From NCBI GenBank assembly GCA_004297305.1, contig SCTR01000011.1, positions 105,503 through 169,502 of the forward strand: 64,000 nt of DNA, written 5' to 3'. A model generated the notes under the pieces. It did no database searches. It was given only the letters and a program-made list of their open reading frames with translations, and was not told the origin of the DNA. The stretch comes from Actinomycetota bacterium. GTDB lineage: Bacteria > Actinomycetota > Actinomycetes > S36-B12 > FW305-bin1. Below are positions 52,482 to 61,245 of the stretch, one piece after another. The translations under genes were made by a program, and so were the position numbers. Numbering within the stretch: the stretch's first letter is position 1; every line of letters begins with the position of its first letter.

Positions 52482-53828
52482 TCAGGCCACCTCTCCACGC
52501 ACATCGATCTGGCCCGTCACCGCAGCAGTGATCAAGGCAGACCGGCGCTCCTTCGCCACAGCCACAATCCCCTCGGCCTCGGCGATCAGAGCGTCGATCT
52601 TCTTCGTCTGGTCATCGAGGTAATCGGCGATCGCGCGCTGCTCCTCGAACGGCGGGAACGGGAAAAGTTCGTCGAAGTACGCCGCTTGGTCGAGGTTCTG
52701 AATGCCGGTCGTCTGGTTCACCGAGCGTGCCGTGAGCCGGGTCGAGTAACTCGCTGCGTGGGCATACAGCCAATATCTCGGGTGCTGTCCACGAGCGACA
52801 CGCAACCGAGTCAGGAAGTTTGACGACACCGCAGGACGGGCTGTGCCCTCAAAGACCCCGACGAAGCCCACCGGGTTGATCGCGGTGCCACCAGACTTTT
52901 CCAGCAGCAAGTCATTCGGGTGAAGGAGGCGAGGAAGTCGGTCCGACGCTTTCACGGAGCGCACTGTCGGAATCTCATCGGACACACGCAACCGAGGTCG
53001 ATCGAAGTCGGCCACCCTCACGCACAGCACGTCGTCGTCATCTCCCACCGGCTCGGCTCCCCACACACCGACCTGGGTCGAGGCGACCGAAAACTTGAGG
53101 CGCTTTACGTCCCAGTGCTCAGGAACGGCCCCTAGCCAGTCCGCCCCCGAGTCGACTAGACGTGCTGCTCGATCCAGACCCGTTGTGACCGCTCGGGAGA
53201 TGACGGCTATGCGGCGCTCCTGCAGGACCTGCACAAGTCCCTCCTGCTCTGAGATCAGCGTGCCGATCTTGGCAGTCTCGCGGTCCAGATAGTCGGCGAT
53301 GGCCCGCTGCTCGTCTGGCGGGGGCAGCGGCATCTCTATCGACCCGATGTGCTGCAGATTCAATCCATCTCGCAGGTCTCCGCCCGCCAGGTTGCGAATC
53401 GACTGGTAGTTGGAAGCGAGCCAGTAGTAGATGAAGCGGTGGTCGATTCCTTGGCCCGGCACAATCGCTGCCATTGACTGATTCGTCGTGGACGGAATTT
53501 CCAGACGCGCGGGGGTGCCCTTGGTCTTGCCTTGCCCGGCGAGGGCGATCACTACGGAGCCGCTTGGTACCCAACGTGCACTGCTGTTGGCGAGAGCCTC
53601 CTCGGTGATGAGTTCCGACGGCTGTGTAATCACGCCGTCATTCACTGAGCCGGAGTTCAGCCACGGGACTGTCCCACCCTGCCAGTAATCGGGGTTGCTC
53701 CTGTCAGGGGTCCCTCCGGCATAGATCCGGGCAAGCCACTTGAGTGCAGCAGCGGACCAGTGCGATGGGAGACACGGAGCCCACTTCACTCCCTCGCCGT
53801 AATCCTTGTAGCCAGGTAGAGCCGTCAT
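52482..53828 (-). CDS. hsdS: Type I restriction-modification specificity subunit
   Basis: A 448-residue protein with two target-recognition domains and conserved helices. Each half ends with the same spacer: PPPDEQRAIADYLDRETAKI and PFEEQRAIADYLDDQTKKI, then LISEQEGLVQVLQERR and LIAEAEGIVAVAKERR. The TRDs (residues ~20-150 and ~235-365) differ from each other, so a bipartite asymmetric target is recognised. The start overlaps hsdM's stop by four bases (ATGA). Recognition sequence cannot be read from the protein. Confidence 0.93.
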   Translation of the reverse strand: MTALPGYKDYGEGVKWAPCLPSHWSAAALKWLARIYAGGTPDRSNPDYWQGGTVPWLNSGSVNDGVITQPSELITEEALANSSARWVPSGSVVIALAGQGKTKGTPARLEIPSTTNQSMAAIVPGQGIDHRFIYYWLASNYQSIRNLAGGDLRDGLNLQHIGSIEMPLPPPDEQRAIADYLDRETAKIGTLISEQEGLVQVLQERRIAVISRAVTTGLDRAARLVDSGADWLGAVPEHWDVKRLKFSVASTQVGVWGAEPVGDDDDVLCVRVADFDRPRLRVSDEIPTVRSVKASDRLPRLLHPNDLLLEKSGGTAINPVGFVGVFEGTARPAVSSNFLTRLRVARGQHPRYWLYAHAASYSTRLTARSVNQTTGIQNLDQAAYFDELFPFPPFEEQRAIADYLDDQTKKIDALIAEAEGIVAVAKERRSALITAAVTGQIDVRGEVA

Positions 53829-55789
53829 GCTTCGACTTCCCGCAGCATGTTGAGGACGCGAGCAATGCGGGCTTCGAGGTCGGCGTCGATTTCTTCGAGA
53901 GCGCGTGGCGGCTGGTACCGATAGAAGAGCCGCGTGAAGGGGATCTCGTAGCCGACCTTGGTCCTAGTCAGGTCGAGCCAAGCGTCAGGCACGTGGGGCT
54001 GGATCTCGTTCTCGAAGTACGCCTGGATGGCTTGGTCGCGCCCGTCTGCGCCGAGCGTGTTGCCGCCGTAGGTGAATGGCACGTTCTCGGTGTCGCGGAG
54101 GTTGGTGTCGGGCTCGGGGTCGCCGTGCCTGTCGTAGCAGATGTCTGCTTCGTCGTCGTGTTCGCCGAGCGCCTGCCAGAGCGCCTTGCGCTGTGGCGTC
54201 GAAAGTGTGATGCCGTGGTCGCGGAGGTGCGGATTGAGGTCCTTGAGGAAGGCTTCGCGGTTGATATAGGTCCCCGTGTGGAAGGCTTCGAGGCACTCGC
54301 GGAGCGTGTCCTGGTCGAGTGTCTTGAGGGGCTTGGCGGCGAGTGCTCGTTCGATGCGCTCAGGGGCGCAGGTGAAGTTGAGCCGGAGCGGGCGCTCGAC
54401 GGTGATGGTCCAGTAGCCGAATTGGTCGTTGGTGAGGACCTTGGACTGGTCGTTGTCTGCGAGGTTGTCGTAGAGACGCATGACTGCTTCGCGGGCTGAG
54501 TCGGGGAGTTCGCGGTTCTTGGAGCCGAGGCTCTTGCGCATCTTGACGTACATCTCTGAGGCGTCGATCAACTGGATCTTGCCGACACGCTCGGGCTGCT
54601 TGGTGTTGTCGAGCAGCCAGATGTAGGTGGCGATGCCGGTGTTGTAGAACATGTTGGTCGGGAGGGCGACGATGGCTTCGACCATGTCGTTCTCGATGAG
54701 CCAGCGGCGGATTTCGCTTGGCCCGGACTCGGCTCCACCGGAGAACAGCGGTGAGCCGTTGAGGACGATGGCTGCTCGGCCGCCGCCGTCGCCGATGGGG
54801 CGCATCTTGGTGGCGAGGTGTTGAAGGAACAGCATCTGTCCGTCGGAGATGGGCGGGGTGCCGCCAGGGAAGCGGGTGTGCTCCTTGCCGCGTTCGACGT
54901 CAGTGAGGACGTCTTCTTGGGATGCCTTCCAGTCGACGCCGTAGGGCGGGTTGGAGAGGCAGTAGTCGAAGGCGCGCCCGGCGAACAGGTCCTCGGCGAG
55001 GGTGTCGCCCAACTTGATGTTGGCGGGGTCCTGACCCTTGGCGATCATGTCGCTCTTGCAGATGGCGTAGGACTGGTCGTTGATCTCTTGGCCGAACAGG
55101 GTCAGACGGGCATCGGGGTTACGGCTCTTGAGGTGCTCGTCGGCGACGGAGAGGAACCCGCCGGTGCCTACCGTGGGGTCGTAGACGGTGCGGACGACGC
55201 CCTTCTCGGTGAGGGCGTCGCCGTCCTCGGCGAAGACGAGGTCGACGGCGAAGCGGATGGCGTCGCGGGGAGTGAAGTGCTCACCGGCGGTCTCATTGGA
55301 TGCTTCGGCGAACTTGCGGATGAGTTCCTCGAACAGGTCACCCATCTCGGCGTTGGACACGACGTCGGGGTGGAGGTCGACGTCGGCGAACTGGGAGACG
55401 ACGATGTAGAGCCGGTTCTTCTCGTCGAGTTTGGCGATCTCGTTCTCGAACCCGAACCGTTCGAAGACGTCGATGTTGGCGGAGAACTTGCTCAGATAGT
55501 CGATGAGGTTGTCGCGGAGGCCGTCGGGGTCCTTCTTCAACTTCGCCAGGTCGTAGGCGGACGTGTTGTAGAAGTTGAGCCCGAACTCGCGGCGGGCCTT
55601 GATGTCGAGGATCTCGGGCCGCGTCTCGGTCTCGGCGAGGGCTCGGACCTGTTCGCGGGTGGGTTCGAGGATGCAGTCCAGGCGACGGAGGATCGTCATG
55701 GGGAGGATGACGTTGCCGTACTGGTTGGGACGGTAGACGCCTCGCAACTGGTCGGCGATGGACCAGACGAAGTTACCGAGGTTGCTCAT
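53825..55789 (-). CDS. hsdM: Type I restriction-modification methyltransferase subunit
   Basis: A 654-residue N6-adenine methylase. The N-terminal HsdM_N domain starts GNFVWSIADQLRGVYRPNQY. The SAM site is DPTVGTGGF (204-212) and the catalytic motif NPPYGVDW begins at residue 280. The C-terminal extension (~500-650) carries coiled stretches that contact HsdS. All key residues are intact. It is first in the hsdM-hsdS-hsdR operon and therefore first in the cassette; its promoter should lie in the ~400-base gap to the right end. The stop overlaps hsdS by four bases. Confidence 0.94.
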   Translation of the reverse strand: MSNLGNFVWSIADQLRGVYRPNQYGNVILPMTILRRLDCILEPTREQVRALAETETRPEILDIKARREFGLNFYNTSAYDLAKLKKDPDGLRDNLIDYLSKFSANIDVFERFGFENEIAKLDEKNRLYIVVSQFADVDLHPDVVSNAEMGDLFEELIRKFAEASNETAGEHFTPRDAIRFAVDLVFAEDGDALTEKGVVRTVYDPTVGTGGFLSVADEHLKSRNPDARLTLFGQEINDQSYAICKSDMIAKGQDPANIKLGDTLAEDLFAGRAFDYCLSNPPYGVDWKASQEDVLTDVERGKEHTRFPGGTPPISDGQMLFLQHLATKMRPIGDGGGRAAIVLNGSPLFSGGAESGPSEIRRWLIENDMVEAIVALPTNMFYNTGIATYIWLLDNTKQPERVGKIQLIDASEMYVKMRKSLGSKNRELPDSAREAVMRLYDNLADNDQSKVLTNDQFGYWTITVERPLRLNFTCAPERIERALAAKPLKTLDQDTLRECLEAFHTGTYINREAFLKDLNPHLRDHGITLSTPQRKALWQALGEHDDEADICYDRHGDPEPDTNLRDTENVPFTYGGNTLGADGRDQAIQAYFENEIQPHVPDAWLDLTRTKVGYEIPFTRLFYRYQPPRALEEIDADLEARIARVLNMLREVEA

Positions 55790-56196
55790 TCAGACTGCTC
55801 CGCTTCTGCTGCGTTCAAGTAGTGCCGTATGTCGTTATCGGCAGCAGACGCCTTTGACCCGAGCAGGGGGCAGCGGCGTCAGCCGGTCGACGCGGCGCAT
55901 ACACACTGTCAACAGCCTTCACTCTAGGCAGCGGCCGACGCGGCGTCAGAGGTTCGAGCGAAGGCGGAGGGCATGGACCGATGATCCAGACCGTCGTCAA
56001 CGGCCGACTCTGCACCGACGGTCACACCAAGCACATCAGCGACCTCTTCCGCCGGTCCGCGCCCGTCGTACACGAAACCGTCGCCTCCCTCGCGCAGCGC
56101 TACGCCACCATCATCGACACACGCGTCTGACAAAGAGCCGACGACCCCGGCCCGCTCCGGCCGGGATCCTTTCACGTCCAGGCAGCCGAGCGCACC
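55790..56196. other. Gap between hsdM start and right-end repeats
   Basis: A ~400-base stretch with no strongly supported gene. It must contain the hsdM promoter (minus strand) but I see no consensus pair. TTGACA (minus strand, 55912-55907) has no clear -10 at the right spacing. A small plus-strand open frame at 55981-56130 is listed separately. Confidence 0.4.
55981..56130 (+). CDS. Possible 49-residue small protein in the cassette right end
   Basis: An open frame with ATG 55981 and TGA at 56128-56130. AGGG lies upstream (GGCGGAGGGC) at a plausible distance. The protein MIQTVVNGRLCTDGHTKHIS... ends ATIIDTRV and shows no recognised domain; it may be a remnant of a larger protein, such as a transposition gene. 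It reads opposite to all other cassette genes. Confidence 0.3.
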   Translation: MIQTVVNGRLCTDGHTKHISDLFRRSAPVVHETVASLAQRYATIIDTRV

Positions 56197-56348
56197 CATG
56201 TCCACCTAGACTGAAACGCATCCATCAGTCGTGTCCACGCAAACTGCAACCCAGCAGCAAGCGTGTCCACCCAGAGTGAAAAACGGGCTGGCCTCGACGT
56301 GAAATGCCACGCTCAAACAGCGAGCCGCTTTGTCCACTCAAACTGAAA
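56197..56348 (-). repeat. Right-end transposase-type repeats (five copies, inverted)
   Basis: Copies are at 56197-56216 (reads TTTCAGTCTAGGTGGACATG on the minus strand), 56229-56249 (TTGCAGTTTGCGTGGACACG), 56262-56281 (TTTCACTCTGGGTGGACACG), 56290-56304 (TTTCACGTCGAGGCC) and 56328-56348 (TTTCAGTTTGAGTGGACAAA). Inner copies lie 32-33 bp apart, as on the left end. Confidence 0.85.
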
Positions 56349-56355
56349 GGTCACA

Positions 56356-56360
56356 GCGCC
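56356..56360. repeat. Right copy of 5-bp target-site duplication (GCGCC)
   Basis: Matches the five bases before the left end (44367-44371) and lies directly after the terminal TCACA. Confidence 0.75.
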
Positions 56361-56439
56361 GCGCTGCCCGGGGCTACGGCTGGCCGGCGTCGGCTGCCCG
56401 GCATACGGCGTACGCCGTACGGCTGCCCGCCGTACGGCG

Positions 56440-58683
56440 CTAGTGGTCCAGCAGGCCCAGTTCCCGTGCCCGGGCGACGGCCTCCGAGCGGGAGGACACC
56501 CCGAGCTTGCGGTACGTCGACAGCGCCTGCGACTTGATCGTGTGCGGCGACAGGTACAGCCGCTCGCCGATCGCGCGGAACGACAGGTGCGTGGGCAACA
56601 ACGGCAGCAGCCGCACCTCGGCGGCCGTCAGCATCGTCAGCGCGGGATTCTGCAGGCCGTCGGCGAGCTGCACGCGCAGTGCCGTCGCCCGCTCGGCGAG
56701 GACGCCGACGTCCGGCCGTCGCCGCAGCACCGCGTCGGCCTCGTCCAGCAGGACCGCCGCCGGAATCCGTTCTCCGGCAGCGATCATCCCCTCGGCTACC
56801 ACGAGCCGGACCTGCACCGACAAGTGCGGCAGCGAGTGGGTCAACTGGGGGCGCAGCTCGGCCAGCACCCCGACCGCGGCGCGGTACGCCTCGACGTCTC
56901 CGTCGTGGCGGGCGACCCGCGCGTCCAGGGCGTGCACCGACGCCGAGGTCGGGTAGGCCTCGAGGCGACCCTCCCGGGTCAGCGCGACCGCCAGGTCGCG
57001 ATGCTGCCGCGCGGCCGGCCAGTCCCGGCCTTCGACGGCCAATAGGCCCAGTTCGGCGATCGCCACCTGCCGCGCCACCACCGCGTTCCGCTCGGCGCCG
57101 AGCTCCGCGGCGTCGGCAAACGCCTCGGCCGCCTGCTGATCGGCACCCGCCAGCAGCGCGGCGATGCCGCCTTGCAGGAGCGCGGTGGCCTGCAGCGGAC
57201 TGGTGCCGCCCAGCCTTCGCAGCGCCTCCTGCGCGTCGTCGAGCATCGCCGCCGGACCGTCCCGGCACAGCAGCGACCGGACCAGCGCCTGCCACGCCGC
57301 CAGCGTCGACCCGTCCGGCAGCACGCGGTCGGAGGTGGCCGCCAGCGCGCGGTCGGCCCACCGGTCGGCCTCGGCCGCGCGGCCGTTCAAGGTCAGCAGG
57401 TACGCCCACATCGCGGCGAGTTCGGGGCGCCGTTCGACCACACCGCGACTGGCCAGCCGGTCGAACCAGCGCTGCGCGGTGACCGCCTTCCCGGCCGCCC
57501 ACAGCGGCTGCCCCAGGGCCAGCACCAGGGCCGCAGCGACGTCGTCTTCGCCTGCCTCCCAGGCATAGTCGAGCGCGACCAGCGGATCGCCGTGCTCGTG
57601 GGTCCAGCGCGCGGCCCGGGCTCGCAGCTGCGGCAGGGCAGCCGGATCGTCCCGTTCGAGCTCGGCCAGCAGCAGGCCGCGCAGCAGGGGGTGGTACCGG
57701 TACCACTGCCGGTCGGCGTCCATCGGCAGCACCAGGAGGTTCGCCGTACACAACCGTTCCAGCAGGTCACCCGAACCGGATCGCTGCAGGACCGCGTCGC
57801 ACAGCGGACCGGACATCCGGCGCAGCACCGACGACCGGCGCAGGAACGCGACCAGTTCCGTGTCGAAAGTCGCCATCACCTCGGCGTGCAGGTACGACGC
57901 CAGCACCCGGTTGTCGCCGTTGACGGCGGTCGCGTCGAAGAACCCGCCACCCCGGCGGGCCGCGGTCGCCGCCAGATAGAAGGCCGCCGGCCAACCCTCG
58001 GTGCGCTCCAGCAGGGTTCGCACGTCCTGCGGACCGGCGGTCACCCCGGCGTACGACAGCACGGCCTGGCCCTCGGCCTCGGTGAGCGCGAGATCGTCGG
58101 CCAGGACGTCGGCGACCCCGTGCTGGAGCCGCAGCCGGCCGAGCGACGGCACCTCGCTGCGACCGACGAGTACCAGCTGGGACGCCGGACCCAGCCCGGC
58201 GATCAGCACGTCCAGCACGCCAAGGGTGGCCGTGTCGTGCAGGACGTGGGCATCGTCGAGGACGAGCACCACCGGATCCAGCTGCCGCAATGTCCGGGCC
58301 ACCCGGCGCGGCGAGAGCCGGCCGGGCGCACCCGTCGCGGCCTCGCCGGCCAGTGCGGCTGCCACCCAGGACAACAGCGTCGCCGGATCGTCGTCGTCGG
58401 CGACCAAGGTGACCCAGGCGTGCGGGCGGTCCAAGCGTGCGACCCATTGGGCCACCGCCGTCGACTTCCCGTAGCCGGGCGCGGCCACGACGCTGACGAT
58501 CGGCACGCGGGCCGACTCGAGCCGGGAGCACACCGCGTCGCGACTGACCAAGCCCTGTCGCAGCGGGGGCGCGGTCAGCCGCGGGTCGTCCGGCGGCCGC
58601 CCCGCCAGGCGAACTCGGGGATGGAGCTGACGCGGCCGTCCGGTCGCGGCCGGCTCAGTCCGCTCGGCTCCGCGCTCAACCAC
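56440..58683 (-). CDS. LAL (MalT-like) LuxR-family regulator
   Basis: A 747-residue STAND-type activator. Walker A is APGYGKST (68-75) and Walker B LVLDDAH near 141, followed by a nucleotide-binding domain and a helical repeat part (~330-670). The C-terminal LuxR helix-turn-helix at ~680-745 reads LTAAEVRLLPLLPTHLSFRA and YLSPHTIKSQALSTYRKLGV. Such proteins respond to an inducer and activate transcription; the ligand is unknown. GTG 58683 is the start; shorter starts are possible because the first 30 residues are not conserved. It lies next to the cassette but its codon use is host-like. Confidence 0.88.
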   Translation of the reverse strand: MVERGAERTEPAATGRPRQLHPRVRLAGRPPDDPRLTAPPLRQGLVSRDAVCSRLESARVPIVSVVAAPGYGKSTAVAQWVARLDRPHAWVTLVADDDDPATLLSWVAAALAGEAATGAPGRLSPRRVARTLRQLDPVVLVLDDAHVLHDTATLGVLDVLIAGLGPASQLVLVGRSEVPSLGRLRLQHGVADVLADDLALTEAEGQAVLSYAGVTAGPQDVRTLLERTEGWPAAFYLAATAARRGGGFFDATAVNGDNRVLASYLHAEVMATFDTELVAFLRRSSVLRRMSGPLCDAVLQRSGSGDLLERLCTANLLVLPMDADRQWYRYHPLLRGLLLAELERDDPAALPQLRARAARWTHEHGDPLVALDYAWEAGEDDVAAALVLALGQPLWAAGKAVTAQRWFDRLASRGVVERRPELAAMWAYLLTLNGRAAEADRWADRALAATSDRVLPDGSTLAAWQALVRSLLCRDGPAAMLDDAQEALRRLGGTSPLQATALLQGGIAALLAGADQQAAEAFADAAELGAERNAVVARQVAIAELGLLAVEGRDWPAARQHRDLAVALTREGRLEAYPTSASVHALDARVARHDGDVEAYRAAVGVLAELRPQLTHSLPHLSVQVRLVVAEGMIAAGERIPAAVLLDEADAVLRRRPDVGVLAERATALRVQLADGLQNPALTMLTAAEVRLLPLLPTHLSFRAIGERLYLSPHTIKSQALSTYRKLGVSSRSEAVARARELGLLDH

Positions 58684-58836
58684 CCAGCTATCCCGTCGTC
58701 GTGCGCTGGGACAGGCGCGTGAGATCCCGCAGGGATGGTGCCATGACGGACGACGACGTGGCAGGAAGGCATGACCTTCCCGTACCGGAAAGTCTCCGGC
58801 GCTACCGCCGGAGGGGAAACGACCTGCGACGGCTCG

Positions 58837-59148
58837 TCAGGAGCCGAGGATCTTCGCCTTCTCCGTCGCGAACTCCGCATCGGTCAGGACGCCCTGCGAG
58901 TGCAGCGCCGCGAGTTCCTTCAGCGCGTCGATCGGGTCCCGGCCCGCGGCCGGAGCCGGCGCAGCCGGGGGTGGTGCGTACTGCGGCGCCGGTGCGGCGT
59001 ACTGCTGTTGGGCGTACTCCTGCTGGGCGGCTTGGTCGTCCTGCGCAGCCCAGCGCTGCTGCTGGCGGCGATTCACGCGGCCGGCAACCGCCGAAGCGGT
59101 TCCGGCGACGACGGCGGTGCGGGCGACTCCGCGGAGCAGACCGGGCAT
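58837..59148 (-). CDS. SHOCT domain protein
   Basis: A 103-residue protein with a basic N-terminus (GLLRGVARTAVVAGTASAVA), a Gln/Pro/Ala-rich middle (QQEYAQQQYAAPAPQYAPPP) and a C-terminal SHOCT motif (DALKELAALHSQGVLTDAEF, ATEKAKILGS). SHOCT is a short oligomerisation-type domain. In actinobacteria such genes pair with DUF6325 genes, and one lies next to it here, 73 bases away. Function unknown. Confidence 0.88.
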   Translation of the reverse strand: MPGLLRGVARTAVVAGTASAVAGRVNRRQQQRWAAQDDQAAQQEYAQQQYAAPAPQYAPPPAAPAPAAGRDPIDALKELAALHSQGVLTDAEFATEKAKILGS

Positions 59149-59221
59149 CGTGATTCCTTTCGGGACAGCGGGGTCGGGCGTCGGCCCCTGTCAGGGCTTC
59201 GGCGGCAGGACGTCGGCGCCC

Positions 59222-59656
59222 TCAGGCTTCGGCGGCGTCGAGTGACGCGAGCAGGGCGGCAGCGGGGATGCGGCCGCTGGCGACCAACTCTGCTCCGGAT
59301 CGGCGCAGTGCACCGACGAACGGTGCGGCCCAGGTGTTCTCGTACACGACGATCCCGGCCGAACTGCCAGGCTCGATGACCGTGCCGGCGTCGTTGATGT
59401 CGCCGTCGTCGAGCAGGCCGGACGACGCACCTTCGAAGACCGCGAGGTCGAGTTCACCGTCCCCGTCGAGGTCGCTGAGCGCGACCACACTGACCGTGCC
59501 GTCGACGTCCTTCTTGACGAAGACCAGATCGAGGATGCGGATGATGCCCCGGTCGACGAGGTCCACCAGGATCGGGAACGCCTCACCGGTACGCCGGTCG
59601 CCGGGGAATTCGACCACCAGGTAGTCGACCGGGCCGACTTCGAGGTCATCGGACAT
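59222..59656 (-). CDS. DUF6325 family protein
   Basis: A 144-residue acidic protein. It begins MSDDLEVGPVDYLVVEFPGD, with IPILVDLVDRGIIRILDLVF and VVALSDLDGDGELDLAVFEG, and ends APFVGALRRSGAELVASGRI. The pattern is that of DUF6325 (formerly in the DUF1269 group), found next to SHOCT genes. ATG 59656 is chosen because GAGGAG lies upstream; the open frame to 59734 is Arg-rich. The family is soluble with no known role. Confidence 0.85.
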   Translation of the reverse strand: MSDDLEVGPVDYLVVEFPGDRRTGEAFPILVDLVDRGIIRILDLVFVKKDVDGTVSVVALSDLDGDGELDLAVFEGASSGLLDDGDINDAGTVIEPGSSAGIVVYENTWAAPFVGALRRSGAELVASGRIPAAALLASLDAAEA

Positions 59657-59820
59657 GGGTGCTCCTCTCCGCGGCGCCGACCCGACGCCAGCGTGCGCAA
59701 GAACCTCGCATCCGCGCGGCGCGCGGCGCATCATCCGTATCGGAGGAAAGCCTGCACCGCGCCCGGCTTCACCCCGACCGGGGGATGGTCCCGCGCCGAT
59801 CGAAACGATGTGATGCGACC

Positions 59821-61245
59821 GTGGCGAACCCAGCGAACGAGACGCCGACGATCAAGCCGTCCAATCCGACGATCGCGGAGCGCGCCGCCACTGGGCGTGC
59901 CGCCCGGAAGCGATCGCCCCGCCAGTCGCACGGGGCCTGGGTCGCCCCGGCCGACCGCGCCGACCCGATCGCCGTGCTGGAAGGTCAGGCGGTGGAACGG
60001 GTCCCGGAACTCGTGCCGATCCGCTACGGCCGCATGCTCGCCTCACCGTTCGCGTTCTACCGGGGCGCCGCGGCGATCATGACCGCGGACCTGGCCAGCA
60101 CCAGCCCCACGACCGGCCTGACCGTGCAGTTGTGCGGAGACGCCCACCTGTCGAACTTCGGTGTGTTCGGCTCGCCGGAACGACGCCTCGTGTTCGACCT
60201 CAACGACTTCGACGAGACGCTGCCGGGGCCGTTCGAGTGGGACCTGAAGCGGCTCGTCGCCAGCGCCGAGATCGCCTCCCGGGAGAACGGCTACTCCCCC
60301 AAGCAGCGCCGCATGATCGTCGCCGGGACGGTGCAGGAGTACCGCAGCGCGATGCAGCAGTTCGCCGTCCAGCCGCACCTGGCGGTCTGGTACGCCTCTC
60401 TGGACGTCGACTCGATCCTGTCCGGCGTCGGTGCCCATCTGCAGGCCGACGCCCGCCTGAACAAGGCCCTGGCCCGGGCCCGGACCCGCGACAGTGCGCA
60501 GGCCTACGCGAAACTAGCCGGCACCGTCGACGGCCGGCCGCGGATCCACGCCGTACCACCGCTGATCGTGCCGATCGAGGACCTGGTCCCCTCCGGTGAG
60601 GCCCAGACCATCTACGACCAGCTGGCGGCCCTGGTCGAACAGTACGGCGCGACGCTGCAGGCCGATCGTCGCTGGTTGCTGTCCGGCTACGACCTCGTAC
60701 ACGTCGCACGGAAAGTCGTCGGGGTGGGCAGCGTCGGCACCCGGGCCTGGATCCTGCTGCTGCAGGGAGCAGACGACCGCGACCCGCTCTTCTTGCAGGC
60801 CAAGGAAGCCTCCGCATCGGTGCTGGAGGCCGAACTGCAGCCCAGTCAGTACGCCAACCACGGCGAACGGGTGGTGACCGGGCAGCGGCTGATGCAGGCG
60901 GCCAGTGACATCTTCCTCGGCTGGGTCCACACCACGGGCATGGACGGCAGGCCCCGCGACTTCTACGTCCGGCAGCTGCGTGACTGGAAGGGATCCGTTG
61001 TCGTGGAGACGATGTCGGCCGACCGGATGCAGGCCTACACCCGATTGTGCGGCTGGACGCTGGCCCGAGCCCACGCCCGTACCGGGGACCGGGTCGCCAT
61101 CGCGGCGTATCTGGGCGCCAAGCCGGTGCTCGTCGATGCACTCTGCGAGTTCGCCACCACGTACGCCGATCAGAACGAACGGGACCACGCGGCGCTGCGG
61201 GCAGCCGTGGACTCCGGCCGGGTCGAGGCGGTGACGGGCCTGTGA
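59821..61245 (+). CDS. DUF2252 family protein
   Basis: A 474-residue protein with the DUF2252 pattern: VPIRYGRMLASPFAFYRGAA, LCGDAHLSNFGVFGSPERRL, VFDLNDFDETLPGPFEWDLK, and later RQLRDWKGSVVVETM. The fold is related to aminoglycoside phosphotransferases/kinases, with the HLSNFG loop as a candidate catalytic site, but no enzymatic activity is established. GTG 59821 is chosen by length and family start, although no clear ribosome site is visible (ATG 59785 is an alternative). The stop overlaps the next gene's start (GTGA), so they are coupled. Confidence 0.87.
   Translation: MANPANETPTIKPSNPTIAERAATGRAARKRSPRQSHGAWVAPADRADPIAVLEGQAVERVPELVPIRYGRMLASPFAFYRGAAAIMTADLASTSPTTGLTVQLCGDAHLSNFGVFGSPERRLVFDLNDFDETLPGPFEWDLKRLVASAEIASRENGYSPKQRRMIVAGTVQEYRSAMQQFAVQPHLAVWYASLDVDSILSGVGAHLQADARLNKALARARTRDSAQAYAKLAGTVDGRPRIHAVPPLIVPIEDLVPSGEAQTIYDQLAALVEQYGATLQADRRWLLSGYDLVHVARKVVGVGSVGTRAWILLLQGADDRDPLFLQAKEASASVLEAELQPSQYANHGERVVTGQRLMQAASDIFLGWVHTTGMDGRPRDFYVRQLRDWKGSVVVETMSADRMQAYTRLCGWTLARAHARTGDRVAIAAYLGAKPVLVDALCEFATTYADQNERDHAALRAAVDSGRVEAVTGL

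Larger units (their letters stand above)
44372..56355. mobile_element. Transposon-like defence cassette without transposase
   Basis: An 11,984-bp block bounded by imperfect inverted ends TGTGA..TTTCAG and, read inward from the right, TGTGACCTTTCAGTTTGA (15 of the first 18 bases match). It is flanked by a 5-bp direct repeat GCGCC. Each end carries several ~20-bp motifs of the type TTTCA-C/G-T-T/C-TG-n-GTGGACA in inverted orientation, as in elements moved by DDE transposases with multi-site ends (IS21, Tn7-like, Tn5053). The content is a type I restriction-modification operon and a type II CBASS operon only, all read leftward. No transposase, integrase or recombinase gene was found inside, so it is probably non-autonomous. 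Confidence 0.85.

Noticed and set aside
55758..56279. 173-codon plus-strand open frame at the right end of the cassette
   Set aside because: Its second half is Arg/Pro/His-rich and runs through the end repeats; no ribosome site or domain.
44372..56355. Possible prophage or integrative conjugative element
   Set aside because: No integrase, phage structural or conjugation gene is visible; the 5-bp TSD and multi-copy end motifs fit transposition rather than site-specific integration.
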